Assembly (NCBI GenBank): GCA_009789175.1
Contig: CP046866.1
Coordinates: forward strand, 930,001-994,000
Origin: Salinibaculum litoreum
GTDB taxonomy: Archaea > Halobacteriota > Halobacteria > Halobacteriales > Haloarculaceae
Reading direction: 5' to 3'
Length of the DNA stretch: 64,000 nt
The position numbers and the translations under genes are program-made. Positions 8,063 to 17,510 of the stretch are shown in pieces (the first letter of the stretch is position 1; each line of letters opens with the position of its first letter). The notes under the pieces were generated by a model. That model was not told where the DNA came from, made no database searches, and worked only from the letters and a program-made list of their open reading frames with translations.

Positions 8063-8844
8063 GTGGAAACGACAACGAAGGCCTCGACGCGTCCGAATCG
8101 GACGTCGACCCCGAGCCCGCCGACGACGGCGAGCCCGAGGAGACGCCCGACGCGGGCGCGGAGGCCGAGACAGTAGAAGAACCGCCCGCCGAGGCCGACG
8201 CGGCCGAGGCCGAAGAAGAAGACGCCGGACCGGACTTCGACGAGGACGTCATGCCCGACGACGAGGCAGACCTCCTCATCCCGGTCGAGGACTACCTCGC
8301 AGCCGGTGCACACATCGGGACCCAGCAGAAGACCCAGGACATGGAGCGGTTCATCCACCGCGTCCGGACCGACGGGCTGTACGTGCTGGATGTCTCGATG
8401 ACCGACCAGCGCATCCGGACGGCCGCGAACTTCCTGGCAAACTACGAGCCAGAACAGATTCTCGTGGCGTCCTCCCGGCAGTACGGTCGGTTCCCGGCCG
8501 AGAAGTTCGCCGACGCCGTCGGCGCACGCGCCCGGACGGGCCGTTTCATCCCGGGGACGCTGACGAATCCGAAATACGACGGTTACATCGAGCCGGATGT
8601 CATCGTCGTGACCGACCCCATCGGTGACTCCCAGGCAGTCAAGGAGGCCATCACCGTCGGGATTCCGGTCATCGCGATGTGTGACTCCAACAACACCACG
8701 AGCAACGTCGACCTCGTCGTCCCGACGAACAACAAGGGTCGAAAGGCGCTGTCGGTCGTCTACTGGCTGCTGGCCAACGAGACGCTCGACCGCCGCGGTG
8801 CGGAGCCGGCCTACGCTCTCGAGGACTTCGAGAGCGATATCTGA
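8059..8844 (+). CDS. rpsB: 30S ribosomal protein S2 (uS2) with acidic N-terminal extension
   Basis: 261 residues. The uS2 core starts near residue 72 ([18 protein letters not shown]) and continues through [22 protein letters not shown] and [17 protein letters not shown]. In front is a stretch of about 70 residues made almost only of Asp, Glu, Ala and Pro. Such extensions occur on haloarchaeal S2 proteins, but this is a long one. It is the last gene of the operon; a 67-base gap follows. Confidence 0.95.
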   Translation: MSGNDNEGLDASESDVDPEPADDGEPEETPDAGAEAETVEEPPAEADAAEAEEEDAGPDFDEDVMPDDEADLLIPVEDYLAAGAHIGTQQKTQDMERFIHRVRTDGLYVLDVSMTDQRIRTAANFLANYEPEQILVASSRQYGRFPAEKFADAVGARARTGRFIPGTLTNPKYDGYIEPDVIVVTDPIGDSQAVKEAITVGIPVIAMCDSNNTTSNVDLVVPTNNKGRKALSVVYWLLANETLDRRGAEPAYALEDFESDI

Positions 8845-8911
8845 GTTTTCGGGATTCGTTTCTCGGGTGGCGACCGAATTACTAAGATGACGGGTCGCGA
8901 GAGCTATCTTT

Positions 8912-9295
8912 ATGGGCGAGGGAGAGACCTGGCTGAACGCCGTTCTCGGTGCTGTCGTCTGCGTCGTCGCCGGCTCTATAGTACCATTTGGGACCGTTTT
9001 CGGCGGGGCCGTCGCTGGTTACCTGCAGGGCGGCGACCGCCGCGCGGGTGTCAGGGTTGGAGCCATCGCTGGATTGCTCGCGTTCCTGCCGTTCTTGCTG
9101 GTGGCGTTTTTCCTCGTGAACGTTCTGTTTGGTGTCTTCCTCGGTGGCTTCGGTATCCCGCGGTTGTTCAGCGGACTCGGCGCACTCTTCGTCGGTATTG
9201 CGCTTGTGTTTGCGATTTTTTACACCGTGGTAGCCAGCGCCGTCGGCGGGTGGCTCGGCAACTACGTGCGATACGATACGGAGTTCGAACTGTAG
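8912..9295 (+). CDS. DUF5518-like small membrane protein
   Basis: 127 residues with about four hydrophobic segments: 9-30, 44-70, 76-100 and 101-117. Two short glycine-rich loops (GGAVAGYLQGGDRRAGVRVGAIAG) match the pattern of the haloarchaeal DUF5518 family as I remember it. No catalytic motif, and function unknown. It stands alone between rpsB and the isoprenoid genes, with a TATA-like GAATTACTAAG about 30 bases ahead of the ATG. Confidence 0.75.
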   Translation: MGEGETWLNAVLGAVVCVVAGSIVPFGTVFGGAVAGYLQGGDRRAGVRVGAIAGLLAFLPFLLVAFFLVNVLFGVFLGGFGIPRLFSGLGALFVGIALVFAIFYTVVASAVGGWLGNYVRYDTEFEL

Positions 9296-9349
9296 TGGGC
9301 GAGCGGCCAAACCGTCATTTAGAACACTATCGTCCGGCAAGGGGTGGGT

Positions 9350-10330
9350 ATGGTAACCGCAAGCGCCCCGGGGAAAGTGTATCTGTTCGGGGAACACGCG
9401 GTCGTCTACGGCGAGCCGGCGGTTCCCTGTGCCATCGAACTGCGGGCACGGGTCACGACCGAACGCCGCGAGGAGGGGATGCGTGTCCACGCCGGAGACC
9501 TCAGCCTCGACGGCTTCACCGTCGAGTACGAGGGGGCGGCGGATGGCCGTCCGGATGTCGATGTCTCCGATTCGCTCGTAGACGCCGCGATGGGCTACAT
9601 CAACGAAGCGATAGCACAGGCGAAAGATGCTGCCGGCGTCGACGAGGCTGGGTTCGATATCACCATCGAGAGCGATATCCCGCTGGGTGCCGGCCTCGGG
9701 TCGTCGGCCGCCGTCGCCGTTGCGACAATCAAGGCGGCGACGACCGAACTCGGAGTTGACCTGACGACGGCGGACATCGCCGACCGTGCCTATCAGGTCG
9801 AAAAAGTGGTACAAGACGGCGAGGCCTCGCGTGCGGACACGTTCTGCTCAGCGATGGGCGGGGCCGTCCGCGTCGAGGGAGAGGATTGCCGCACCATCGA
9901 GGCACCGGACCTGCCTTTCGTTATCGGCTACGACGGCGGAGCGGGCGACACTGGGGCGCTCGTTGCCGGCGTCCGACAACTGCGCGAGGACTACGACTTT
10001 GCCGCCGATACGGTTTCGGCTATCGGCGATGTCGTGCGACGGGGTGAGGAAGCGCTCGCCGACGGTGATGTGGCTGAACTCGGGCGACTAATGAACTTCA
10101 ATCATGGCCTGCTGGAGGCGCTGGGTGTCTCCTCGCGGTCGCTCGATGCGATGGTCTGGGCTGCCCGTGATGCAGGTTCAGAAGGTGCGAAGCTGACTGG
10201 CGCTGGCGGCGGTGGCTGTATCGTTGCACTGGATGACACTGCTGAGACGACGACTGCGCTGGAGTATACGCCCGGCTGTGCGGACGCCTTCCGCGCGGAA
10301 CTGGCGACCGAGGGTGTCCGGATAGAATGA
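9350..10330 (+). CDS. mvk: mevalonate kinase
   Basis: 326 residues, GHMP kinase family. ASAPGKVYLFGEHAVVYGEPAV at the N-terminus, the phosphate loop PLGAGLGSSAAVAVATI, and the C-terminal KLTGAGGGGCIVAL loop. Phosphorylates mevalonate on the way to isoprenoid lipids. I use the ATG at 9350; an in-frame GTG six bases earlier is possible. Overlaps ipk by four bases. Together they supply an archaeal mevalonate route in which phosphomevalonate is decarboxylated before the second phosphorylation. Confidence 0.95.
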   Translation: MVTASAPGKVYLFGEHAVVYGEPAVPCAIELRARVTTERREEGMRVHAGDLSLDGFTVEYEGAADGRPDVDVSDSLVDAAMGYINEAIAQAKDAAGVDEAGFDITIESDIPLGAGLGSSAAVAVATIKAATTELGVDLTTADIADRAYQVEKVVQDGEASRADTFCSAMGGAVRVEGEDCRTIEAPDLPFVIGYDGGAGDTGALVAGVRQLREDYDFAADTVSAIGDVVRRGEEALADGDVAELGRLMNFNHGLLEALGVSSRSLDAMVWAARDAGSEGAKLTGAGGGGCIVALDDTAETTTALEYTPGCADAFRAELATEGVRIE

Positions 10331-11067
10331 CGACAATCCTCAAACTCGGTGGCAGCGTCATCACCGAGAAAGACCAGCCCGAAACAGTCGACGAAGCGAC
10401 ACTCGAACAGGTCGTCGACGCCGTCGTCGACGCCTACGAACCCGGCAAGTTCGTCGTGGTCCACGGCGGCGGCAGTTTCGGGCATCACCACGCCGCCAAA
10501 CATGGCTACTCGAAAACTGACGGGACCCGAAACGCGACGGCCGTGACCGACGTACACCGTGCGATGAGCGTTCTCAACGACGCCGTCGTCGATGCGTTCC
10601 AGGCACGCGACGTGGCTGCCGTTCCGGTCAGCCCGCTTTCAGTCGCCCGCCGTGATGCAGCGGCGACGCTTTCGTTCCCGGCCGATGGGGTCGAAACCGC
10701 TCTCGATGAGGGCTTCCTCCCGGTCGTCCAGGCCGACCCGATTGTTCAGGAGGGTGCGGGCGCCACTATTCTCAGCGGCGACGAAATCGTGGTCACACTC
10801 GGCGAATCCCTTGGTGCAAACAGAGTCGGGCTTTGCTCGACGGTGCCGGGCGTTCTCGACGCGGAGGGGAACGTCATCCCCGAAATCGACGACTTCGATG
10901 AAGTCGCAAGCGTACTGGGTGAGAGTGATTCGACTGATGTCACCGGTGGGATGGCCGGCAAGGTCCAGTCGTTGCTCGCCCTCTCGGCACCGGCCGCAAT
11001 CTTCGACCCAGCGGCACTGGGGCCGTTCCTGCGCGGTGAGGATGTCGGGACCGTCGTTGATGGGTAG
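10327..11067 (+). CDS. ipk: isopentenyl phosphate kinase
   Basis: 246 residues, amino-acid kinase fold. ILKLGGSVITEK binds ATP. FVVVHGGGSFGHHHAAKHGY contains the His characteristic of isopentenyl phosphate kinases and absent from glutamate kinases. STDVTGGMAGKVQSLL is the C-terminal nucleotide loop. Converts isopentenyl phosphate to isopentenyl diphosphate. Translationally coupled to mvk (ATGA overlap). The downstream gap of 114 bases has its own promoter for the next gene. Confidence 0.94.
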   Translation: MTTILKLGGSVITEKDQPETVDEATLEQVVDAVVDAYEPGKFVVVHGGGSFGHHHAAKHGYSKTDGTRNATAVTDVHRAMSVLNDAVVDAFQARDVAAVPVSPLSVARRDAAATLSFPADGVETALDEGFLPVVQADPIVQEGAGATILSGDEIVVTLGESLGANRVGLCSTVPGVLDAEGNVIPEIDDFDEVASVLGESDSTDVTGGMAGKVQSLLALSAPAAIFDPAALGPFLRGEDVGTVVDG

Positions 11068-11146
11068 GTCGTCGAACCGGTCGTCCGCCGTTAGGATGGC
11101 CTTACCTGCCAATCGACGGACGGTAGGGGGATATTAGGTCGCGCCG

Positions 11147-11156
11147 AAATATATTA
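11147..11156 (+). promoter_or_regulatory. TATA box of the 11182 gene
   Basis: AAATATATTA centred 30 bases before the ATG at 11182. This spacing fits a leaderless or near-leaderless haloarchaeal transcript. Confidence 0.6.
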
Positions 11157-11181
11157 GTGTGTCGTTGGCGATTGGACCGCT

Positions 11182-12297
11182 ATGATAGCAGTCAGGTCAG
11201 TAGACAGTTTCAAATACGCTACGCGGCTGTTCGCGTATCTGTTTGTCGTCCTTCTCGTTGGGGGAGGACTCGTCGGTCTCGGGGGGTCTATTGGGTACAG
11301 TGACGTTCGTAACCTTATCGGAAGCGGAACCTACAGCACGAGCGAGCTCGCGGGGGCTGTCGTCCTCGCAACACTCGGTGTGTTCGTCCTCCTGACGGGA
11401 CTGTTCGGTATCCTGTATAAACTCGTCGGGGATGCTGTCGCAACGGGGACGGCCTACGCGGTCGACGCCGAGACAGCCATCGCGAGTGCGAGTGCGACTC
11501 AGGAAGCGGACTCCTCACAGGGACAGGAGACATCGAGCAGTCAGGCCGAGCAGTCCTCGCCTTCAAGTGGTACGTCCCCGGTCGCCGGAGAGGAGCAGAC
11601 CGAACCCACGACGGACCGAACCGAGCCCCAGCGTACGCCGGACGCCGCCGACCCGGGGCCTGCGGACCGTGAGACAGCGGACGCCACCGCAGCGGCCGAT
11701 AGCAACGCGGCCCCTGGCGAGACAGCCCAAACCGGGGCTGCCAGAAGGGGTGCCGTGGCGAACGACGATGCCAGCGAGACGAGCGACAGCACCGAGCAGT
11801 CCGCTGTGTCAGCCGGTGCAGGTGATGGCAGGCCCGACGACCCCATCACCAGCCAATCGGAGGGGACGGCCGATACCGGTGGGGTCGATGAGTCCCATAC
11901 GGACCAGCGACATATCACCGAAACGGCAGAGACAGAAGAGAGTAGCTGGGAGTCCGCCACACGGACGCCCGAAGAAGCCACTGATGGACATGACACCACA
12001 ACGGGGACAGCCAGCGAGGCAACGACGAGTGAGGCGGGCTCGGAGCCCACGATGGGTGCGCCGCCGGACTCGGCGGGGTCTGTCGACGAGGACACGGACC
12101 TGCAAGGGGAGTCCGAGTCCCCGCCGGAGCCGAGTCCGGAGGAGATCGCTTTCGGGTCGACGGAGGACGAGGAGGAACCAGCAGAGGACTCCAGCGAAGA
12201 GTCGATTCCCGACGAACCGGCCGACACCGAATCGGTCGAGCCTGCGGGTGACCCCTCGGCTGGTGACCCGCTCGCGGACCCGACTGACGACGAGTAG
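11182..12297 (+). CDS. two-helix membrane protein with long acidic disordered tail
   Basis: 371 residues, family not recognised. Two transmembrane segments (about 14-36 and 54-78, the latter LAGAVVLATLGVFVLLTGLF) are followed by about 270 residues that are mostly Asp, Glu, Ser, Thr, Ala and Pro, with many SE/TE/EE repeats, probably disordered. The tail may be cytosolic or extracellular; topology is not clear. It sits between the isoprenoid genes and RNase J, is preceded by its own TATA box, and is followed by the hairpin-rich gap. No function can be assigned. Confidence 0.8.
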   Translation: MIAVRSVDSFKYATRLFAYLFVVLLVGGGLVGLGGSIGYSDVRNLIGSGTYSTSELAGAVVLATLGVFVLLTGLFGILYKLVGDAVATGTAYAVDAETAIASASATQEADSSQGQETSSSQAEQSSPSSGTSPVAGEEQTEPTTDRTEPQRTPDAADPGPADRETADATAAADSNAAPGETAQTGAARRGAVANDDASETSDSTEQSAVSAGAGDGRPDDPITSQSEGTADTGGVDESHTDQRHITETAETEESSWESATRTPEEATDGHDTTTGTASEATTSEAGSEPTMGAPPDSAGSVDEDTDLQGESESPPEPSPEEIAFGSTEDEEEPAEDSSEESIPDEPADTESVEPAGDPSAGDPLADPTDDE

Positions 12298-12313
12298 TCG
12301 GACCGAACCCAAC

Positions 12314-12470
12314 AGTTTTTACCACGTCGACTTGTACGACTGGATAACCGAGCGTACGGCCGTCCGAGGTAGCGGTGTGACGGCCGGCACACGCGTCCGT
12401 CGGGACCCTCACGGAGGGTGCCCCGACAGCCACAGCGCGTGCGAGAACGGAAACCGGGACGCGCGGTAGT
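12314..12470 (+). ncRNA. candidate structured RNA between the 11182 gene and RNase J
   Basis: A gene-free stretch of 267 bases with three consecutive stems. A: CGGCCGTC (12357-12364) / GACGGCCG (12379-12386), 8 bp, 14-base loop. B: GTCGGG-ACCCTC (12399-12410) / GAGGGT-GC-CCCGAC (12414-12427), 12 bp with a 2-base bulge and loop ACG. C: GCGCGT (12435-12440) / ACGCGC (12459-12464) enclosing CGG-AAA-CCG. A TATA-like CAGTTTTTA ends at 12321, right distance for a start near 12343. I could not match it to RNase P, SRP, C/D or H/ACA RNAs. It may alternatively be the RNase J leader. Confidence 0.45.
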
Positions 12471-12564
12471 CGTCCGGATTGCGGAGCCGACTGCCCCGTT
12501 TCGGTAGTTTCGCGACCATTGCCGGCCGCTCGCCCCCATCGGATGGCTTCCTCGGCGTGATACC

Positions 12565-13911
12565 ATGGAAGTCGAAATTGCAACGATAGGCGGTTACGAA
12601 GAGGTCGGCCGACAGATGACGGCGGTTCGCGCAGGCGACGACGTCGTCGTCTTCGACATGGGCCTGAACCTCTCGAAGGTACTGATTCACGACAACGTCG
12701 AAACCGAGCGGATGCACTCACTGGACCTCATTGACATGGGTGCCATCCCTGACGACCGGGTCATGTCCGACCTGGAAGGTGACGTGAAAGCCATCGTGCC
12801 CACGCACGGGCACCTCGACCACATCGGGGCAATCTCGAAGCTCGCCCACCGCTATGACGCCCCCATCGTCGCGACGCCGTTTACCATCGAACTGGTCAAA
12901 CAGCAGATTCAAAGCGAGGAGAAGTTCGGCGTCCAGAACGACCTCGTCAAGATGGAAGCCGGCGAGACGATGTCCATCGGCGACCACAACGAACTGGAGT
13001 TCGTCAACGTCACACACTCCATCATCGACGCCATCAACCCCGTTTTGCACACGCCTGAGGGGTCTGTCGTCTACGGACTGGACAAGCGGATGGACCACAC
13101 GCCGGTTATCGGGGACCCAATCGACATGGAGCGTTTCCGGGAAATCGGTCGTGAAGGCGAGGGCGTCCTGTGTTACATCGAGGATTGTACCAACGCCGGC
13201 AAGAAGGGTCGAACACCCTCGGAGTCGGTCGCGCGCAAGCACCTCAAAGACGTGATGTACAGTTTGGAGGACTACGACGGCGGTATCGTCGCGACTACGT
13301 TCTCCAGCCACATCGCACGCGTGAAAAGCCTCGTCGAGTTCGCCGACGATATCGGCCGCCAGCCAGTCCTGCTGGGTCGCTCGATGGAGAAATATTCCGG
13401 TACTGCGGAACGGCTCGATTTTGTTGACTTTCCCGACGACCTTGGGATGTACGGCCACCGCAAGTCCGTCGACCGCACGTTCAAGCGAATCATGAACGAG
13501 GGCAAGGAGAACTTCCTGCCCATCGTGACCGGTCACCAGGGTGAGCCGCGTGCGATGCTCACTCGGATGGGCCGTGGCGAGACGCCATACGAACTGGACA
13601 GCGGCGATAAAGTCATCTTCTCGGCACGGGTCATCCCGGAGCCGACCAACGAGGGCCAGCGCTATCAGTCCGAGAAACTGCTTGGTATGCAGGGTGCGCG
13701 AATCTACGACGACATCCACGTCTCGGGCCACCTCAACCGCGAGGGCCACTACGAGATGCTGGACGCGCTCCAGCCACAGAACGTCATCCCCGCCCACCAG
13801 GACATGAAAGGCTTCGCTCCCTACGTCGACCTGTGTGAGAGCATGGGCTACAAGATGGGTCGGGACCTGCACGTCACCCGTAACGGAAACATGATTACGC
13901 TGGTCGAGTGA
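12565..13911 (+). CDS. rnj: RNase J family 5'-3' exoribonuclease
   Basis: 448 residues, metallo-beta-lactamase/beta-CASP fold. [14 protein letters not shown] start, metal motif [12 protein letters not shown] (about 75-86), and later [16 protein letters not shown] and [30 protein letters not shown] with the C-terminal His motifs. Archaeal aRNase J proteins of this type degrade RNA 5' to 3' and act in rRNA/mRNA turnover. Shares bases with idsA downstream. RNase J next to the isoprenoid genes is a conserved archaeal neighbourhood. Confidence 0.94.
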   Translation: MEVEIATIGGYEEVGRQMTAVRAGDDVVVFDMGLNLSKVLIHDNVETERMHSLDLIDMGAIPDDRVMSDLEGDVKAIVPTHGHLDHIGAISKLAHRYDAPIVATPFTIELVKQQIQSEEKFGVQNDLVKMEAGETMSIGDHNELEFVNVTHSIIDAINPVLHTPEGSVVYGLDKRMDHTPVIGDPIDMERFREIGREGEGVLCYIEDCTNAGKKGRTPSESVARKHLKDVMYSLEDYDGGIVATTFSSHIARVKSLVEFADDIGRQPVLLGRSMEKYSGTAERLDFVDFPDDLGMYGHRKSVDRTFKRIMNEGKENFLPIVTGHQGEPRAMLTRMGRGETPYELDSGDKVIFSARVIPEPTNEGQRYQSEKLLGMQGARIYDDIHVSGHLNREGHYEMLDALQPQNVIPAHQDMKGFAPYVDLCESMGYKMGRDLHVTRNGNMITLVE

Positions 13912-13916
13912 GACCG

Positions 13917-14951
13917 ATGTCAGGACAGCAGGCGGTCGAGGAGGCGATTACGGCCCGGCGCAGCGTCGTCAACGATGCCATCGACACGCGACTGCCGATG
14001 GCCGAACCCGAGGAACTCTACGAGGCCTCGCGGTACCTGCTGGAGGCCGGCGGCAAGCGACTCCGGCCGACGATGTTGCTGCTGGCCGCGGAGTCGCTGG
14101 CAAACGCGGCGCCGACAGACCCCGACTACGGAGCCATCCCGACTGCAGAGGGCGATGCCATCGACGTGATGGCTGCGGCAGTCAGCGTCGAAATCATCCA
14201 GTCGTTTACGCTGATTCACGACGACATCATGGACGACGACGATGTCCGCCGCGGCGTTCCGGCAGTCCATCAGGAGTATGGCCTCTCGACGGCCATTCTC
14301 GCCGGGGATACCCTCTATGCGAAGGCCTTCGAGGAGATGCTCGAAACGGGGGCGAAATCCGCACGCTCCGTCGAAGCGCTGTCGGAACTGGCACAGACCT
14401 GCACGCAGATCTGCGAGGGGCAGTCGCTGGATATCGGCTTCGAGCAACGCGGTGCGGTCTCCACTGATGAGTATCTGGAGATGGTCGAACTGAAAACGGC
14501 TGTGCTGTACGCGGCATCTGCATCGATTCCCGCAACGCTGATGGGATACGAGGGCGCCGCTGAGGCGCTGTACGGCTACGGGCTTGATGTTGGGCGTGCC
14601 TTCCAGATTCAGGACGACCTGCTCGATTTGACGACGCCGACCGAACAGCTCGGCAAGCAACGCGGCAGCGACCTCGTCGAGAACAAGCAGACGCTGATTA
14701 CCGTCCACGCCCGGCAACAGGGTGTCGACGTGGACAACCTGGTCGACGCCGACACTGTCGAAGCGGTCACCGAGGCCGACATCGACGAGGCCGTCGGGAC
14801 GCTCGAAGAAGCAGGCAGCATCGAGTTCGCCCGCGAGCGCGCTCGCGAACTCGTCACAAGCGGCAAGGAGAACCTGCAGGTTCTCCCCGACAACGAGCAA
14901 CGCGACCTGCTTGAAGGTATCGCGGATTACCTCATCGAGCGGACCTACTGA
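13917..14951 (+). CDS. idsA: geranylgeranyl/farnesyl diphosphate synthase (polyprenyl synthetase)
   Basis: 344 residues. GGKRLRPTMLLLAAE, the first aspartate-rich motif LIHDDIMDDDDVRRG, and the second QIQDDLLDLT mark a trans-prenyltransferase that condenses IPP to allylic diphosphates for archaeal lipid chains. Chain length cannot be read with confidence. A GTG at 13908 overlapping the rnj stop would give three more residues; I prefer the ATG at 13917. Substrate comes from the mvk/ipk route encoded just upstream. Confidence 0.92.
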   Translation: MSGQQAVEEAITARRSVVNDAIDTRLPMAEPEELYEASRYLLEAGGKRLRPTMLLLAAESLANAAPTDPDYGAIPTAEGDAIDVMAAAVSVEIIQSFTLIHDDIMDDDDVRRGVPAVHQEYGLSTAILAGDTLYAKAFEEMLETGAKSARSVEALSELAQTCTQICEGQSLDIGFEQRGAVSTDEYLEMVELKTAVLYAASASIPATLMGYEGAAEALYGYGLDVGRAFQIQDDLLDLTTPTEQLGKQRGSDLVENKQTLITVHARQQGVDVDNLVDADTVEAVTEADIDEAVGTLEEAGSIEFARERARELVTSGKENLQVLPDNEQRDLLEGIADYLIERTY

Positions 14952-15005
14952 GCGGCCGGCCCGGTTCGACGGTGGCTTTTTCCACGCTCTGGCCAACGCT
15001 TAGGT

Positions 15006-15944
15006 ATGCCTGACGTGGTCCTCTACGGTGGGAAAGGAGGGGTCGGGAAGACGACCTGCGCTGCCGCGACCGGCCTCGGCTACGCTGACGCCGGCTACGA
15101 GACGCTGGTCGTTTCGACGGACCCTGCACACTCCCTGTCGGATGTCTATGACACAACCATCGCCAGCGCCCCGACCGAGGTGACGGCGGGGCTGTCGGCC
15201 GTCGAAGTCGACCCGAGCGAGGAGACCGGCCGCTACGAGGCGCTGTTTGAGGCACTGGTCGAGGACCTCGACGGTGTTGGCGTCGACCTGGATGAGGCGG
15301 GGATGCGCGACCTCTTCCGGTCCGGGCTGCTTCCCGGGAGTGACCAGTTGGCTGCCCTGACGACGCTCGATAGCTACGCTCGGGAGGAGCGCTTCGACCG
15401 GGTGGTCTTCGATACTGCACCCACGGGCCACACGTTGCGACTGCTGGATTTGCCGGATGCTGTCGGAACCGGCGTCGAGACGGCGCTCTCGCTTCGTGAG
15501 CAGGTCTCACGGAAGAAAGACGCCGCGAAGACGCTGGTTTTCGGCCCCTACGCGACGATGGGCAGCGACGAGGATACAGACCGTCCCTTCGCTGCAGTGC
15601 TAGAAGAGATGGAGCGGGTCGCCGCCCTGTTGCGTGACCCCGACCGGACGGCGTTCCGGGTTGTCTCCCAGCCGGAACGGCTCGTCCTTGCCGAAACCGA
15701 GCGGCTGGTCGCACAGCTACGCGAGGCAGACGTGCCGGTCGACACGCTCGTTTTCAATCGCGTCCTCGCGGAGGGGAACGAAGACTGTGACCGGTGTCGC
15801 ACACAGCGAGCGGACCAGCAGTCTGTACTCGACGAGGTGCGGACAACGTTCCCTGACCTGCCAGTCCGGGAACTGCCGGACCTGACTGGACGGGAAAGCG
15901 GTCGGGCCGTCCTCGAAACCATCGCACCGGAACTTGCGGGCTGA
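15006..15944 (+). CDS. ArsA/Get3 family ATPase
   Basis: 312 residues. Deviant Walker A YGGKGGVGKTTCAAA (7-21), switch DPAHSLSDVYDT, and the A-loop VVFDTAPTGHTLRLL. A CxxC pair in NEDCDRCRTQ is the zinc-binding, dimer-forming pair of Get3-type proteins. Only one ATPase half is present, unlike bacterial ArsA. The likely role is targeting of tail-anchored membrane proteins or metalloid efflux; no ars gene is nearby, so the Get3-like role is a weak preference. Transcribed alone after idsA. Confidence 0.88.
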   Translation: MPDVVLYGGKGGVGKTTCAAATGLGYADAGYETLVVSTDPAHSLSDVYDTTIASAPTEVTAGLSAVEVDPSEETGRYEALFEALVEDLDGVGVDLDEAGMRDLFRSGLLPGSDQLAALTTLDSYAREERFDRVVFDTAPTGHTLRLLDLPDAVGTGVETALSLREQVSRKKDAAKTLVFGPYATMGSDEDTDRPFAAVLEEMERVAALLRDPDRTAFRVVSQPERLVLAETERLVAQLREADVPVDTLVFNRVLAEGNEDCDRCRTQRADQQSVLDEVRTTFPDLPVRELPDLTGRESGRAVLETIAPELAG

Positions 15945-15986
15945 TTTGCCCGGAGACTTATCGGGCTGGTGGGCATCTCTGGGGGT

Positions 15987-16778
15987 ATGAGCGAGCACAT
16001 CACAGTCGACACGACAGGTGAGACGGCGACGATTACGTTACACGACCCCGACGTTCGCAACGCACTCTCCGCCGAGATGGCCGAGGAGCTGCAATCGGCA
16101 GTCGACTCCGCTGTCGATGGGGAGAGTCGCTGTCTCGTTGTCCAGGGCTCGGGCGGGTATTTCTGTGCCGGCGGTGACGTGAAAGCGATGGTCGAAGGCG
16201 TCGCCAGTGATGTGCCTATCGACCAGCGCATCGAGGAGTACGCCCTGCCGGTCAACCGCGCGGTCCAGGCTGTCGCCGAGTGTCCGTTGCCGACCATCGC
16301 GAAGGTGGACGGGCCGGCCTTCGGCGCTGGCGCGGCGCTTGCCATCGCCTGTGATCTCGTGCTGGCAAGCGAGCGAGCGAAGCTCTCTTTTGGCTTCCGG
16401 CAGGTCGGTCTCTCGGTCGACTCGGGCACTTCCGCACTGCTTGCGCGCACTGTCGGCGTCAATGTCGCCAAGGAACTGGTCTTCACCGGGGAACTGATAG
16501 ACAGTGACCGGGCAGCGGAGCTGGGCCTGTTCAATCGCGTCTACCCGACCGACGAGTTCGAACAGCGCACGCAGGAACTGGTCACACGTGTCGCGACCGG
16601 ACCGACTGTCGCGTTACAGGCCTCGAAACGGCTCATCGAAGACGGTCGTCGTCGGACCGTCGGAGAGGCCGTCGAGGCAGAGATAGAGGCTCTGCGGGAG
16701 ACGGTGGCCAGTGCCGACCACGCCGAGGGTGCGACAGCGTTTATCGAACAGCGCGATCCCGAATTCGAGGGGGAGTGA
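15987..16778 (+). CDS. enoyl-CoA hydratase/isomerase family protein
   Basis: 263 residues, crotonase fold. DPDVRNALSAEMAEELQSAV, the oxyanion-hole segment GYFCAGGDVKAMV, and the core KVDGPAFGAGAALAIACD are all in place. LSFGFRQVGLSVDSG resembles PaaG-like isomerases rather than MenB. Start at 15987 (MSEHITVDTTGETATITL) chosen; an ATG-like start 18 bases earlier only adds unconserved residues. Substrate unknown. Confidence 0.88.
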   Translation: MSEHITVDTTGETATITLHDPDVRNALSAEMAEELQSAVDSAVDGESRCLVVQGSGGYFCAGGDVKAMVEGVASDVPIDQRIEEYALPVNRAVQAVAECPLPTIAKVDGPAFGAGAALAIACDLVLASERAKLSFGFRQVGLSVDSGTSALLARTVGVNVAKELVFTGELIDSDRAAELGLFNRVYPTDEFEQRTQELVTRVATGPTVALQASKRLIEDGRRRTVGEAVEAEIEALRETVASADHAEGATAFIEQRDPEFEGE

Positions 16779-16944
16779 TTGCCCGATACATCCCGTCGAC
16801 CGACTGACCGGCCACGCCTTTGCCGTTGCTGCCCTCACGGTGGTCGACGAAATAGTGGACACTCGATGGTATCTCCAGGTGTAGCGATGCCGACGCGGTG
16901 GGGTATCTCTAGTTGTCAAAGATGATAGTTCTCCGTAAACCACA

Positions 16945-16949
16945 TTTAA
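16945..16949 (+). promoter_or_regulatory. TATA box of the 16977 regulator
   Basis: TTTAA within CACATTTAACACC, about 30 bases before the ATG, preceded by a purine-rich BRE-like CGTAAACC. The rest of the 198-base gap holds nothing I can identify. Confidence 0.5.
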
Positions 16950-16976
16950 CACCGCCATGAACAGTCGGGAACACTC

Positions 16977-17486
16977 ATGGCCGATGCTCCAGATTGGGAG
17001 TTTAGCGACCGAGATATCGCTATCCTCAAGGAACTCTCCCAGGACCCCCAACTCTCCTCCCGGAAGCTTGCGGACCGACTCGAAGAGAGGTACGATATCA
17101 ACGTCTCCCACGTGACCGTCAGTGAATCAGTGCGCGAGATGCGCGAGGAGGGGGTGTTCAGGGACGCAATTCTAATCAATGAAGCCTACTTCAACTTCAC
17201 GCTACTGGAGTTCAAGTTCGACACGACCCATTTTGCGGACGAATGGCGTGAGACGATGGAGTTCATCAGAGACGACGAACACACCCTGTTTTACTCGCTG
17301 TCGACGGGCACGTACCAGTGGAAAGCTATCATGATGTTCCCCGGGCGTGAAGCGGAATCACGGTGGGTACACGAGTTCTACAAGGAACACGGCGATGTCG
17401 TCGACAACGTGCGCAATCACGCGTTACACAACGTGTTAAAGTTCCAGACGGACCCCGGAATACTCGACGCACTGGAGACGGAGTAG
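16977..17486 (+). CDS. Lrp/AsnC-like winged-helix regulator
   Basis: 169 residues. An N-terminal winged helix: DRDIAILKELSQDPQLSSRKLADRLEE, then INVSHVTVSESVREMREEGVF as recognition helix and wing. The C-terminal part (about 60-160) has the length of an Lrp ligand domain but not its usual motif, and includes YSLSTGTYQWKAIMMF. Likely a transcription regulator with its own TATA box; target unknown. Nothing downstream on the same strand seems co-transcribed. Confidence 0.8.
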   Translation: MADAPDWEFSDRDIAILKELSQDPQLSSRKLADRLEERYDINVSHVTVSESVREMREEGVFRDAILINEAYFNFTLLEFKFDTTHFADEWRETMEFIRDDEHTLFYSLSTGTYQWKAIMMFPGREAESRWVHEFYKEHGDVVDNVRNHALHNVLKFQTDPGILDALETE

Positions 17487-17510
17487 CGTCCACTCTCACT
17501 TGGGCATCAA

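Noticed and set aside
12340-12480. RNase P or SRP RNA
   Set aside because: The conserved RNase P element GAGGAAAGTC and the SRP helix 8 motif are missing, and the length is too short.
12409-12717. 102-residue minus-strand frame overlapping the hairpin gap and RNase J start
   Set aside because: It runs antisense to the RNase J N-terminus and has no family-like sequence; the stems explain the area better.
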